Positions 9,740 to 18,819 of a DNA stretch of 64,000 bases are shown here, one piece after another. Origin of the DNA: Bacteroidota bacterium (GTDB lineage: Bacteria > Bacteroidota > Bacteroidia > Chitinophagales > Chitinophagaceae). The stretch's first letter is position 1. Each line of letters begins with the position of its first letter. Both the position numbers and the translations under genes were made by a program. The DNA is taken from NCBI GenBank assembly GCA_947460595.1, contig CANHGS010000007.1, positions 62,001 to 126,000 on the forward strand, written 5' to 3'. The notes under the pieces were generated by a model. The model made no database searches. It worked only from the letters and a program-made list of their open reading frames with translations, and was not told the origin of the DNA.

Positions 9740-9753
9740 CAAAATATATTTTG
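9740..9753. promoter_or_regulatory. Perfect 14-bp palindrome between GntR regulator and rhaT
   Basis: CAAAATATATTTTG is a perfect 14-base palindrome. A second palindrome, CAAATTTG, lies at 9754-9761. Both sit 39-60 bases upstream of the regulator start and about 100 bases upstream of rhaT, where an operator controlling both directions is expected. A direct repeat CATGAT (9774-9779 and 9784-9789, 10 bases apart) is also present. All are AT-rich, so chance is possible. Confidence 0.4.
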
Positions 9754-9855
9754 CAAATTTGAATAGACAGAAGCATGATAGTACATGATGGAAAAAATGG
9801 CTCTTACAGGTAAATTCACACGTTATTCATTGCCATAAAGAAAAACTAAACGCTC

Positions 9856-10932
9856 ATGGGTGCTATTCTTGGTATACTATTTCATTTTGTTGGAGGCTTC
9901 GCATCAGGATCCTTCTATCTGCCTTATAAAAAAGTAAAAGGGTGGTCCTGGGAGTCCTATTGGATTGTTGGAGGACTCTTTTCTTGGTTAATAGTTCCCC
10001 CCATTGCAGCTTATTTGACCATTCCCAATTTCATGCAAATTATTACGGAAGCACCAAGTACTGTAATAGCTACCACTTTTGGAATGGGATTACTCTGGGG
10101 TATTGGTGGTTTAACTTATGGATTGGGTGTACGTTATTTAGGAGTATCTCTAGGTAGTTCTATCATTCTTGGTCTTTGCTCCATATTTGGTTCATTGATT
10201 CCTTCTGTGTTTTATTATTTTAATCCTACCAAGGACAAGGATACCATTGTTGATTTATTAACCAAACCATGGGGACAGTTTGTACTTCTTGGATTGTTAG
10301 TTTGTGTGGTGGGTATTGTGATTAGTGGTAAGGCCGGTGGTATGAAGGACAAGGACTTGGGCGATAGTCATACGGATGCTTCAGGTAGTGAATTCCTATT
10401 GGTTAAAGGTTTAATTCTTTCTGTGGTATCTGGTGTATTAAGTGCTTGCTTTAGTTTTGGAATTGAAGCGGGCAGTAGTTTAGGTGCTGTGGCAAATGAC
10501 CTTTGGAAAGCTGCCAATCCAGACCAAGGAGAATTCTTGTTCCGTAACAATGTGATTTTTGTAGTGATTCTTTGGGGTGGGTTGACAACCAATTTAATTT
10601 GGTGTTTGATCCTGAACTTTAAGAATAAGTCCTTTGGAGATTATGGAAATGCTTCTACGCCATTGTTAAAGAATTACTTGCTTTGTGCATTGGGTGGAAC
10701 CACTTGGTTTTTACAATTTTTCTTCTACGGCATGGGAGAGAGCAAAATGGGAAATGGCGCCAGTTCTTGGATCTTACACATGTCATTCATTATTTTAATT
10801 GCCAACCTTTGGGGTTTGGTTTTAAAAGAGTGGAAAGGGGTGAAACCCAAAACCATTCGTACCATTGTCATTGGTATTGCTACGATTATCCTCTCAGTAT
10901 TGATTGTGGGTTATGGTAATAGTATAAAATAG
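9856..10932 (+). CDS. rhaT: L-rhamnose/proton symporter RhaT
   Basis: Inner-membrane L-rhamnose:H+ symporter of the drug/metabolite transporter superfamily, 358 residues with about ten hydrophobic segments. The N-terminus (GILFHFVGGFASGSFYLPYK, then KVKGWSWESYW) is characteristic of RhaT, and the C-terminal half contains WFLQFFFYGMG followed by SSWILHMSFIILIANLWGL. First gene of the rhamnose operon; rhaEW follows after 21 bases. A diverged paralogue lies at 56330-57373 in a different metabolic context. Confidence 0.92.
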   Translation: MGAILGILFHFVGGFASGSFYLPYKKVKGWSWESYWIVGGLFSWLIVPPIAAYLTIPNFMQIITEAPSTVIATTFGMGLLWGIGGLTYGLGVRYLGVSLGSSIILGLCSIFGSLIPSVFYYFNPTKDKDTIVDLLTKPWGQFVLLGLLVCVVGIVISGKAGGMKDKDLGDSHTDASGSEFLLVKGLILSVVSGVLSACFSFGIEAGSSLGAVANDLWKAANPDQGEFLFRNNVIFVVILWGGLTTNLIWCLILNFKNKSFGDYGNASTPLLKNYLLCALGGTTWFLQFFFYGMGESKMGNGASSWILHMSFIILIANLWGLVLKEWKGVKPKTIRTIVIGIATIILSVLIVGYGNSIK

Positions 10933-10953
10933 TTCAATCGTAAAGTTTTAGAT

Positions 10954-13074
10954 ATGGATGCGTTAGCAACAAAGTTTAAGCAAGTAAGTTATTTATGGGA
11001 CCATGCAAAGGCTGAGAGCATGTCTGGTGATGAAGTAGCCCTATTGGTGTACCGCTCCAATTTATTGGGAGCTGATTTGAGACTGACTAATTATGGTGGT
11101 GGCAACACATCCTGCAAACAAATGGCTAAAGACCCGTTAACGGGATTAGATACAGAAGTGATGTGGGTAAAAGGCAGCGGTGGTGATTTGGGAACCATGA
11201 AAAGAAATGGGTTGGCGGCTTTATACGTAGATCGTTTGAATTCCTTAAAATCAAGATACCGCGGACTGGCCCATGAAGATGAAATGGTGGAACTGTTCAA
11301 CCATTGCATTTATGACCTTGCATCCAAAGCACCTTCTATTGATACACCCTTGCATGGGTTTTTACCATTCAAACATATTGACCACTTGCACCCCGATGCG
11401 GCCATTGCCATTGCGGCAGCAAAAGATGGAAAAAAAATTACCCAAGAATTATTCAATGGATCCATTGGTTGGGTAGAATGGCAAAAACCTGGTTTTGATT
11501 TGGGTTTACAATTGCGTCAATGCCTTGATGAAAATCCTGGGATCAGGGGTATCATGTTGGGTTCACACGGATTATTTACTTGGGGCGATACCGCTTATGA
11601 GTGTTATATCAATACCTTGGAAGTAATTGAGCGCTGCGCCGATTTTATCCAAGACGCTCAAGCAAAATTGCCCGCCAATTTTGGTGGGGCCAAAATGGAA
11701 TCATTACCAGAAGAACAGCGTTTAGAAAGGGCTGCTGATTTGGCACCCATCTTGCGTGGGTTCTGCTCTAGCAATGTCCAGATGATTGGTCATTTTACGG
11801 ATGATGCTAGGGTATTAGAATTTATCAACAGCCATGATTTGGATAGGTTGGCCCCAATGGGTACCAGTTGTCCTGACCATTTCTTACGTACCAAGATCAG
11901 TCCCCTAGTTTTGGATATTGCAACAGATGAAGACCTTTCTAATGTAGCTGCCGTTAAATTAAAACTAGCACCTCAGTTTGAAGCATACCGTAAGATGTAT
12001 GCGGAATACTATGATAGTTGCAAGCACCCGAATAGTCCTGCTATGCGCGATGCTAATCCGGTGATTATTCTGTATAGGGGAGTAGGTATGTTTAGTTTTG
12101 CAAAAGACAAACAAACAACTAGGGTAGCTTCTGAATTTTATTTGAATGCCATTAACGTGATGCGTGGTGCTGAAGCCATTTCTTCTTATACGGCGCTTCC
12201 AAGACAAGAAGCGTTTAATATTGAATACTGGTTATTAGAAGAAGCCAAATTGCAAAGAATGCCAAAGCCCAAAGCTTTAACGGGTAGGATTGCATTGGTA
12301 ACGGGTAGTGCTGGTGGCATTGGTAAAGCTATTGCCAAAAAATTTGCTAACGAAGGCGCTTGTGTGATCATCAATGACAATGATAGTGGCCGTTTAGAAA
12401 ATGCCAGTGCAGAGTTCAGCGCCCAATATGGTAAAGACACATTTTCAGCAGTTTTATTAGACGTAACTAGTTTAACAGGTATCCAAAATGCATTCAAAGC
12501 AGGAGCACTTGCTTTTGGTGGTGTTGATATTGTAGTAAACTGTGCTGGTTTGTCTATTTCTAAACCCATTGAAGAACATACCGAGAAAGACTGGGATATC
12601 TTATATGATGTACTTGTAAAAGGTCAATTCTTTGTTACGCAGTCTGCCGTAAACATTATGCGCAAACAAGCGCTGGGTGGCGATATTGTGAATATTGTGA
12701 GTAAGAACGCATTGGTGTCTGGCCCAAATAACGCAGGATATGGTTCTGCCAAAGCCGCTCAAATTCACTTGAACAGGTTGAATGCAGCCGAGCTTGGCAA
12801 AGACCATATTCGTGTAAACGTGGTAAATCCTGATGCAGTGATATCTGATAGTAAAATCTGGGCTGGTGCTTGGGCAGAAGGCCGTGCAAAAGCTTATGGT
12901 ATTACGGTAGCAGAATTACCAGAATATTATGCCAAACGTACTTTATTGAATGAAATTATTTTGCCTGAAGATATTGCCAACGCTTGTTTTGCTATCACTG
13001 GTGGATTGCTGAACAAGTCAACTGGTAATGTGATTAATGTGGATGGTGGTGTTGCAGCAGCATTTTTAAGATAA
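10954..13074 (+). CDS. rhaEW: Bifunctional rhamnulose-1-phosphate aldolase / lactaldehyde dehydrogenase
   Basis: A fusion of 706 residues. The N-terminal part (to about residue 430) is a class II aldolase/adducin-type domain with GGNTSCKQ and the metal-binding HIDHLHPDA. It should cleave L-rhamnulose 1-phosphate to dihydroxyacetone phosphate and L-lactaldehyde. From about residue 442 follows a short-chain dehydrogenase: Rossmann motif TGSAGGIG, NCAGLS, and the active-site pair Tyr596/Lys600 in YGSAKAA. In known RhaEW enzymes this half oxidises lactaldehyde to L-lactate. The lactate genes lutABC at the end of the same operon support that product. Sits between rhaT and rhaM (2-base gap). Confidence 0.92.
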   Translation: MDALATKFKQVSYLWDHAKAESMSGDEVALLVYRSNLLGADLRLTNYGGGNTSCKQMAKDPLTGLDTEVMWVKGSGGDLGTMKRNGLAALYVDRLNSLKSRYRGLAHEDEMVELFNHCIYDLASKAPSIDTPLHGFLPFKHIDHLHPDAAIAIAAAKDGKKITQELFNGSIGWVEWQKPGFDLGLQLRQCLDENPGIRGIMLGSHGLFTWGDTAYECYINTLEVIERCADFIQDAQAKLPANFGGAKMESLPEEQRLERAADLAPILRGFCSSNVQMIGHFTDDARVLEFINSHDLDRLAPMGTSCPDHFLRTKISPLVLDIATDEDLSNVAAVKLKLAPQFEAYRKMYAEYYDSCKHPNSPAMRDANPVIILYRGVGMFSFAKDKQTTRVASEFYLNAINVMRGAEAISSYTALPRQEAFNIEYWLLEEAKLQRMPKPKALTGRIALVTGSAGGIGKAIAKKFANEGACVIINDNDSGRLENASAEFSAQYGKDTFSAVLLDVTSLTGIQNAFKAGALAFGGVDIVVNCAGLSISKPIEEHTEKDWDILYDVLVKGQFFVTQSAVNIMRKQALGGDIVNIVSKNALVSGPNNAGYGSAKAAQIHLNRLNAAELGKDHIRVNVVNPDAVISDSKIWAGAWAEGRAKAYGITVAELPEYYAKRTLLNEIILPEDIANACFAITGGLLNKSTGNVINVDGGVAAAFLR

Positions 13075-13076
13075 CC

Positions 13077-13391
13077 ATGGAAAGAGTAGCATTCAAAATG
13101 AAATTGTTTCCGGGTTTCCAAGAGGAATACCTGAAACGCCATGATGAGATCTGGCCTGAGCTAGTGAGTCTGTTAAAAGAAACGGGCATTAGTGAATACA
13201 GTATTTTCCTTGACAAGGAAACCCTTTCCTTGTTTGGAGTACTCAAGATTTCATCAGCCATGAAATTGGATGATCTTCCCAAAGACCCAGTGATGCAACG
13301 CTGGTGGAAATACATGGGTGATATCATGGAATCTAATCCAGACAATTCTCCCGTAAGCATACCTTTAACCGAAGTTTTTTATTTGCCATAA
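13077..13391 (+). CDS. rhaM: L-rhamnose mutarotase
   Basis: Interconverts alpha- and beta-anomers of L-rhamnose so that the isomerase gets its preferred form. The 104-residue protein is a ferredoxin-like dimer-type fold. The expected catalytic His22 is present in KRHDEIWPEL, as in E. coli RhaM, and SIFLDKETLSLFGVLK and the C-terminal SIPLTEVFYLP follow the family pattern. The start lies 2 bases after the rhaEW stop and rhaI follows after 12 bases, so it is part of the operon. Confidence 0.93.
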   Translation: MERVAFKMKLFPGFQEEYLKRHDEIWPELVSLLKETGISEYSIFLDKETLSLFGVLKISSAMKLDDLPKDPVMQRWWKYMGDIMESNPDNSPVSIPLTEVFYLP

Positions 13392-13403
13392 ACCAATTGC
13401 ATC

Positions 13404-14678
13404 ATGCAAATTGCTCAAGAACAAATTCAGGCGCATAACCAAGCCCAACAGGCAGCGCACCAAAGAAAGATCAATTTTATTGCAGCAGAGACTGCCAATA
13501 TAGAAAGCATTATAGAGAAGCTAGTAGCTTTTCAAGTAGCTATTCCAAGTTGGGCCTTGGGCACTGGTGGTACAAGGTTTGGACGTTTTTCTGGTGGTGG
13601 AGAACCCCGCAACTTGGAAGAAAAAATTGAAGATATTGGAGTCTTGCACCAATTGAACCAATCCAGTGGTGCCATCTCTTTGCATATTCCTTGGGATATA
13701 CCTGAAAATCCGGAAGCTATTAAAGCATTGGCTGCTCAAAAGGGCTTACGTTTTGACGCCATGAATAGCAATACTTTTCAGGATCAAAAAAATCAGGAAC
13801 ACTCTTATAAATTCGGGTCTCTTCAACACGTGAATAAAGCGGTGAGGCAACAAGCCATTGACCATAACCTAGAAGTGATTAAACAGGGGATTGCCCTTGG
13901 CTCTGATTCTTTAACCGTTTGGCTGAGTGATGGTTCTTGCTTTCCTGGTCAATTGAATTTTAGAGAAGCATTCCAAAATACGTTAGAGAGTTTGAAAGTG
14001 ATTTATGCCGCATTACCAGCCAACTGGAAAATGTATATTGAGTACAAAGCTTTTGAACCCAATTTTTACAGCATGACCGTGGGTGATTGGGGTCAGAGTT
14101 ATTTGTATGCTAGCAAACTTGGACCACAGGCATATACCTTGGTTGACTTGGGTCATCACTTGCCCAATGCCAATATTGAGCAGATTGTAGCACTCTTGTT
14201 AATGGAAGAAAAACTGGCTGGTTTTCATTTTAATGATTCTAAATACGGTGACGATGATTTGACCGTGGGTAGCATTAATCCTTACCAATTGTTCTTAATC
14301 TTTAATGAACTGGTAGAAGGGATGGATGCCCGTGGTATGAACCACGCCAAAGACCTTGGTTGGATGATTGATGCATCGCACAATGTAAAGGATCCTTTAG
14401 AAGATCTGTTACAGTCTGTGGAAGCCATCATGAATGCTTATGCACAAGCCTTATTGGTTGATAAAGCTGCCTTGGTAGCTGCTCAACAATCTAATGACGT
14501 GGCAAAAGCACAGGAAATATTACAACAGGCTTATCGTACCGATACCCGCGCCATTGTTGCAGAAGCAAGGCTTAGAAGTGGCGGTGCTTTAAAACCATTG
14601 GAACTATATCGTAACTTAGCAATAAGGGAACAATTGATCAAAGAAAGAGGAGCACAAAGCGTTGCAACAGGACTCTAA
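13404..14678 (+). CDS. rhaI: L-rhamnose isomerase (RhaI type)
   Basis: TIM-barrel isomerase converting L-rhamnose to L-rhamnulose, of the RhaI type known from Pseudomonas stutzeri and not the E. coli RhaA type. Metal and substrate residues are visible in YIEYKAFEPNFYS, LVDLGHHLPN and HFNDSKYGDDD, with WMIDASHNVKDPLEDLL near residue 320. The protein is 424 residues, full length. The kinase gene starts inside its 3' end. Confidence 0.92.
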   Translation: MQIAQEQIQAHNQAQQAAHQRKINFIAAETANIESIIEKLVAFQVAIPSWALGTGGTRFGRFSGGGEPRNLEEKIEDIGVLHQLNQSSGAISLHIPWDIPENPEAIKALAAQKGLRFDAMNSNTFQDQKNQEHSYKFGSLQHVNKAVRQQAIDHNLEVIKQGIALGSDSLTVWLSDGSCFPGQLNFREAFQNTLESLKVIYAALPANWKMYIEYKAFEPNFYSMTVGDWGQSYLYASKLGPQAYTLVDLGHHLPNANIEQIVALLLMEEKLAGFHFNDSKYGDDDLTVGSINPYQLFLIFNELVEGMDARGMNHAKDLGWMIDASHNVKDPLEDLLQSVEAIMNAYAQALLVDKAALVAAQQSNDVAKAQEILQQAYRTDTRAIVAEARLRSGGALKPLELYRNLAIREQLIKERGAQSVATGL

Positions 14679-16062
14679 TATAGCAGCTACACCGGTTATT
14701 GCCATTTTTGACATTGGCAAGACCAACAAGAAATTGTTGTTGTTTAACAGACAATACCAAATTGTGTTGGAAGAGTCATCCCAGTTTCCTGAAATCAGTG
14801 ATGAAGATGGATATCCCTGTGATGATTTAAAAGCGCTGACTGATTGGGTCTTGAATAGATTTTCCCAATTACAATCAGACAAAAGCTTTGATGTTAAGGC
14901 AGTCAATTTCTCAGCCTATGGCGCCAGTTTTGTGTATTTGAACAAAGCGCATCAACCTGTTTTGCCCTTATACAATTACCTCAAACCCTTGGACGAGAAC
15001 TTATTAATTGCCTTTCAGGAAAAATATGGGGGCGCTGCAAGACTGGCTTTGCAAACAGCATCGCCCAATTTGGGCAACCTGAATTCGGGTATTCAATTGT
15101 ATAGGATTAAACAAGAAAAACCAGCCCTGTTTCCAACTATTGAGCAAGCACTTCATTTACCCCAATACCTAAGTTTTATGTTGGGTGGTGGATGCCACTC
15201 AGATATTACCAGTATTGGTTGTCATACCCAGTTATGGGATTTTGCACAGAATGCTTATCACCCTTGGGTAGCAGCAGAAGGGATTGATAGATTATTAGCA
15301 CCCATTGCTCCTTATGATTCCATTTCCACAAATAAGGATGGGGCAGTCATTGGCATTGGTTTGCACGATAGTTCGGCTGCATTAATTCCATACTTAGTAG
15401 CATTTACAGAACCCTTTGTATTACTTTCTACAGGAACCTGGTGTATTAGTTTGCATCCCTTTAATAAGCAACCCTTAACCAGTGCAGAACTGGATCAGGA
15501 TTGTCTTTGTTATTTGAGTTTTCAGGGCAATCCCGTAAAAGCATCCAGACTATTTGCGGGTAATGAACACGAACAGCAGATTAAAAAATTAGCCCAACAT
15601 TTTGGTGTTGACCAAGACTATTATAAGACCGTTTACTGTAATCCCAAATTATTACCAGAAGTCATTGAATACATAGAGCCAGTTGATTCCGAAGCGTCTT
15701 CTGCCATGTTGCACCAATCAGCATTTGGTCAACGCAATTTGAATGGTTTTGAAAGCTATGAAGCGGCTTATCACCAATTGATTGCTGATATTATTACCCA
15801 ACAAGTATTTAGTACGAATCTGGTTTTAAAAGGCTCAGAAGTAAAACGTATTTTTGTTGACGGAGGTTTTAGTAAGAATCCTATTTATATGTTTTTATTA
15901 GCCAGAGCGTATCCTGATTTAGAAGTCTATGCGGCTTCTGTTCCACAAGCTTCTTCTATTGGAGCAGCCATGGCTTTGCACCATCATTGGAATCCACAAG
16001 CTTTGCCCGCTGATATGATTGACCTACGTTTGTATTCCATTCACCAAGGATTTAGTTTATGA
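14662..16062 (+). CDS. rhaB: Rhamnulokinase-like FGGY carbohydrate kinase
   Basis: Phosphorylates L-rhamnulose at C1 with ATP (inferred from the operon). It has the FGGY kinase layout: the phosphate-binding loop IFDIGKTNKKLLLF at the N-terminus, LLSTGTWCISLHPF near the domain junction, and the adenosine-binding IFVDGGFSKNPIYMFLLARA near residue 395. At 466 residues it is slightly shorter than classical RhaB. The start codon is TTG, inside the rhaI coding end (17-base overlap), with AGAGGAG about 9 bases upstream, an unusually good ribosome-binding site for this genome. Its stop overlaps the lutA start as ATGA. Confidence 0.87.
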   Translation: MQQDSNIAATPVIAIFDIGKTNKKLLLFNRQYQIVLEESSQFPEISDEDGYPCDDLKALTDWVLNRFSQLQSDKSFDVKAVNFSAYGASFVYLNKAHQPVLPLYNYLKPLDENLLIAFQEKYGGAARLALQTASPNLGNLNSGIQLYRIKQEKPALFPTIEQALHLPQYLSFMLGGGCHSDITSIGCHTQLWDFAQNAYHPWVAAEGIDRLLAPIAPYDSISTNKDGAVIGIGLHDSSAALIPYLVAFTEPFVLLSTGTWCISLHPFNKQPLTSAELDQDCLCYLSFQGNPVKASRLFAGNEHEQQIKKLAQHFGVDQDYYKTVYCNPKLLPEVIEYIEPVDSEASSAMLHQSAFGQRNLNGFESYEAAYHQLIADIITQQVFSTNLVLKGSEVKRIFVDGGFSKNPIYMFLLARAYPDLEVYAASVPQASSIGAAMALHHHWNPQALPADMIDLRLYSIHQGFSL

Positions 16063-16796
16063 AAATTGGCCTATTTATTCCCTGTTATATTGATCAGTTT
16101 TATCCTGGGGTAGGTGTTGCAAGTTTGGAGTTATTAGAAAAGTTGGGTTGTGAAGTAAGCTTTCCATTAAACCAGACCTGTTGTGGTCAACCCATGGCCA
16201 ATAGTGGTTTTGAAGCCATGAGCAAGGGATGCGATAAGAACTTTGTCAAGAATTTTAAGGGCTTTGATTATATAGTGGCCCCATCGGGTAGTTGTGTTTT
16301 GCATATTAAGGAACACTTGCATGATGAAGAAGATCCAAGGGCTGCTGAGCAGATTCGCGCTTGCGTTTATGAGCTCACAGAATTTTTGGTAGATGTTTTA
16401 AAAGTTGGATCGCTGCAAGCCAGCTTTCCTTTTAAAGTGGGTTTGCATACCAGCTGTCATGGACAAAGAGGTTTGCATTTGGCAAGCATGAGTGAGTTGG
16501 TGGCACCAGCATTTTCTAAACCCGGAACATTGCTAAATATGGTCAAGGGCATTGAAGTAAGCAGACCAAAAAGGGTAGATGAATGCTGTGGTTTTGGTGG
16601 AACCTTCTGTGTGTTTGAAGAAGCCGTGAGTGTAAAGATGGGTAAGGACAGAATTGGAGAACACCAGGACAATGAAGTGGAATATATTACCGGTGTTGAT
16701 ACCAGTTGCCTAATGCATTTAGAAGGTATTCTAAGAAGACAAGGCAGCAAGATCAAGACCATCCATATTGCTGAGATTTTAAATAGTCGGTTATGA
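16059..16796 (+). CDS. lutA: L-lactate oxidation complex subunit LutA (LldE)
   Basis: Subunit of the LutABC L-lactate dehydrogenase system, which oxidises L-lactate to pyruvate. The 245-residue protein has the two cysteine-rich CCG domains that hold an iron-sulfur cluster: NQTCCGQPMANSG in the first half and DECCGFGGTFCVF in the second. The start ATG overlaps the rhaB stop (ATGA, 16059-16062), and its stop overlaps lutB in the same way. This coupling ties lactate oxidation directly to rhamnose breakdown, where RhaEW makes L-lactate. Confidence 0.92.
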   Translation: MKIGLFIPCYIDQFYPGVGVASLELLEKLGCEVSFPLNQTCCGQPMANSGFEAMSKGCDKNFVKNFKGFDYIVAPSGSCVLHIKEHLHDEEDPRAAEQIRACVYELTEFLVDVLKVGSLQASFPFKVGLHTSCHGQRGLHLASMSELVAPAFSKPGTLLNMVKGIEVSRPKRVDECCGFGGTFCVFEEAVSVKMGKDRIGEHQDNEVEYITGVDTSCLMHLEGILRRQGSKIKTIHIAEILNSRL

Positions 16797-18172
16797 GTAG
16801 CCTAGCCAAATTGACCCACGCAGAAGCGGCTGAACAATTCATAGCCGATGAACCCAGAACAGACTGGCATGACGATACTTTGTGGTTTGTGAGAGAGAAA
16901 AGAGACAAAGCTGTTAATAGCATTCCTGAATGGGAACAATTAAGGCAATGGGCGTCTGATATCAAATACCATGGCTTGAGTAATATGCACCAATTATTGG
17001 TGGACTTTGAAAAAAACGCCATCGCCAACTGCATAGAAGTGCATTGGGCAGTAGACGCAAAAGAACACAATGAGCTTATTTATAAAATTATCCAAGACAA
17101 TCAAATAGAAAGAATTGTCAAGAGCAAGAGTATGCTCACAGAAGAATGTCATTTAAATGAATTCTTGACGGAGAAAGGCGTAGAAGTTGTAGACACAGAC
17201 TTGGGCGAAAGAATTGTACAGTTTAGAAAAGAAGCACCTAGTCATATTGTACTTCCCGCCATCCACCTAAAAAAACAAGACGTGAGTGAAACCTTTCACG
17301 AGCATCTTGGAACTGAGAAGGGCAACAATGATCCGCAGTATTTAACAGAAGCGGCAAGGGGTCATTTAAGAGATAAATTTATAGCATCGGAACTGGCTAT
17401 TACAGGTGTGAATTTTGCCATAGCAGAGACCGGTGGTTTTGTGGTCTGCACCAATGAAGGTAATGCAGATATGGGTGCACACGCGGCCAAGATTCATATT
17501 GCTTGTATGGGTTTTGAAAAAATCATTCCCAAGGCAGAACATTTGGCCGTATTCTTAAGACTGTTGGCCAGATCTGCCACCGGTCAACCCATTACAACGT
17601 ATAGCAGTCATTTTAGCAAACCAAGGGCTGGTCAGCAAATGCATCTTGTGATTGTTGACAATGGAAGGAGCAGACAATTGGGTAGGGAAGAATTTAGAAA
17701 CTCGCTCAAGTGTATCCGTTGTGCGGCCTGTTTTAATACTTGCCCTGTGTATAGAAGAAGTGGTGGTCATAGCTATCATACAGCGGTGGCGGGGCCGATA
17801 GGTTCTATCTTGAATCCCAATCTAGACATGCAGGCCAACAAGGATCTTCCCTTTGCTAGTACCCTCTGTGGTAGTTGTAGCAATGTTTGTCCGGTAAAGA
17901 TTAATATTCACGAGCAATTATATCTCTGGCGTCAAACCATTACCAAAGAAGGATTGGCCCCCAAAACCAAGACCATTGCTATGTGGGGTATGTCTGAAGT
18001 ATTGGCCCATCCAGCTATTTATCGCTTGGCGGGTAAGATGGGCAGATGGGTAGTAAAATACTTACCCTTCTTAACAAACAACGCCATGAATCCATGGTTC
18101 AAACAGCGTGAAATGCCCCAGGCTCCCAAAGAGAGTTTTAGGGATTGGTACCTAAACAACAAACAAAAATGA
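16793..18172 (+). CDS. lutB: L-lactate oxidation iron-sulfur protein LutB (LldF)
   Basis: 459-residue iron-sulfur subunit of LutABC. The first 290 residues form a LUD-type domain (AETGGFVVCTNEGNADMGAH is typical). Two ferredoxin-type 4Fe-4S motifs follow, CIRCAACFNTCPVY from Cys307 and CGSCSNVCPVKI, then a C-terminal region shared with LutB homologues. Both cluster motifs are complete. Overlaps lutA and lutC by 4 bases each (ATGA). Confidence 0.92.
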   Translation: MSSLAKLTHAEAAEQFIADEPRTDWHDDTLWFVREKRDKAVNSIPEWEQLRQWASDIKYHGLSNMHQLLVDFEKNAIANCIEVHWAVDAKEHNELIYKIIQDNQIERIVKSKSMLTEECHLNEFLTEKGVEVVDTDLGERIVQFRKEAPSHIVLPAIHLKKQDVSETFHEHLGTEKGNNDPQYLTEAARGHLRDKFIASELAITGVNFAIAETGGFVVCTNEGNADMGAHAAKIHIACMGFEKIIPKAEHLAVFLRLLARSATGQPITTYSSHFSKPRAGQQMHLVIVDNGRSRQLGREEFRNSLKCIRCAACFNTCPVYRRSGGHSYHTAVAGPIGSILNPNLDMQANKDLPFASTLCGSCSNVCPVKINIHEQLYLWRQTITKEGLAPKTKTIAMWGMSEVLAHPAIYRLAGKMGRWVVKYLPFLTNNAMNPWFKQREMPQAPKESFRDWYLNNKQK

Positions 18173-18756
18173 GTGCAAGAGAAACCATATTAGCCAATAT
18201 TATGGCCAATCAACCGGTGAGTCAGGACTTGCCACAAATAGATTTGCAGGCTGTGATCCATTATGACAATGTCTTGCAGCAATTCAAGACGGTGCTAGAA
18301 AGCATTGGCGGAAAAACCTTGGAAATAAAGGATTGGCAAGAATTGCAAGCCATGATGGAATCAGACCAGGCGGCGGGAAAACGGATTATCAATGCAATTT
18401 CAGAACTTGGAAATATTGATGAAACGCTTTCAACTATGAAAGCGGAGGAATTGGCAATGGTTCAAAGGGCTTATATAAAAGCTGGTATTGCAGTAGCTGA
18501 AAATGGATCCGTTTGGGTAGACGAAGCAGCCATGGTGAATCGTTTGCTTCCCTTTATTGCCGAGCACTTGGTATTGGTGATTGAGCAAAAAAATATTGTT
18601 GCCAACATGCATCATGCCTACCAACAGGTAGCAAGTTTTGAAACAGGTTTTGGCATGTTTCTAGCAGGTCCGTCTAAGACCGCAGACATAGAACAGAGTT
18701 TGGTCATTGGTGCGCACGGCGCCAGAAGTCTCCTAGTTTGTATACTTCCATCATGA
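18169..18756 (+). CDS. lutC: L-lactate oxidation subunit LutC (LldG)
   Basis: Third subunit of the LutABC lactate-oxidising complex, a LUD-domain protein of 195 residues ending in the typical glycine-rich segment (SLVIGAHGARSLLVCILPS). The start was set at 18169 because the ATG there overlaps the lutB stop as ATGA, the pattern of the whole operon. A reading from 18145 would add eight unrelated residues. Last gene of the rha-lut operon; a weak hairpin with a T-run follows at 18759. Confidence 0.9.
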   Translation: MSARETILANIMANQPVSQDLPQIDLQAVIHYDNVLQQFKTVLESIGGKTLEIKDWQELQAMMESDQAAGKRIINAISELGNIDETLSTMKAEELAMVQRAYIKAGIAVAENGSVWVDEAAMVNRLLPFIAEHLVLVIEQKNIVANMHHAYQQVASFETGFGMFLAGPSKTADIEQSLVIGAHGARSLLVCILPS

Positions 18757-18758
18757 TT

Positions 18759-18792
18759 CCAATCTTAAATGATTGGTCCGTATGTTTTTTTT
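18759..18792 (+). terminator. Possible weak terminator after lutC
   Basis: CCAATC (18759-18764) and GATTGG (18771-18776) form a 6-base stem with a 6-base loop. A run of eight T starts about nine bases after the stem. The stem is short and the T-run is offset, so this is a weak candidate. Confidence 0.4.
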
Positions 18793-18819
18793 GAGTAATT
18801 TTCAAGTATAATTTTTTTT

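Noticed and set aside
9702-9776. Longer reading of the GntR regulator from 9776
   Set aside because: The extra residues are not GntR-like and the DNA carries palindromes expected in an operator.
9774-9789. Direct repeat CATGAT spaced by one helical turn
   Set aside because: Only two short copies; noted as possible operator detail but too weak for its own feature.
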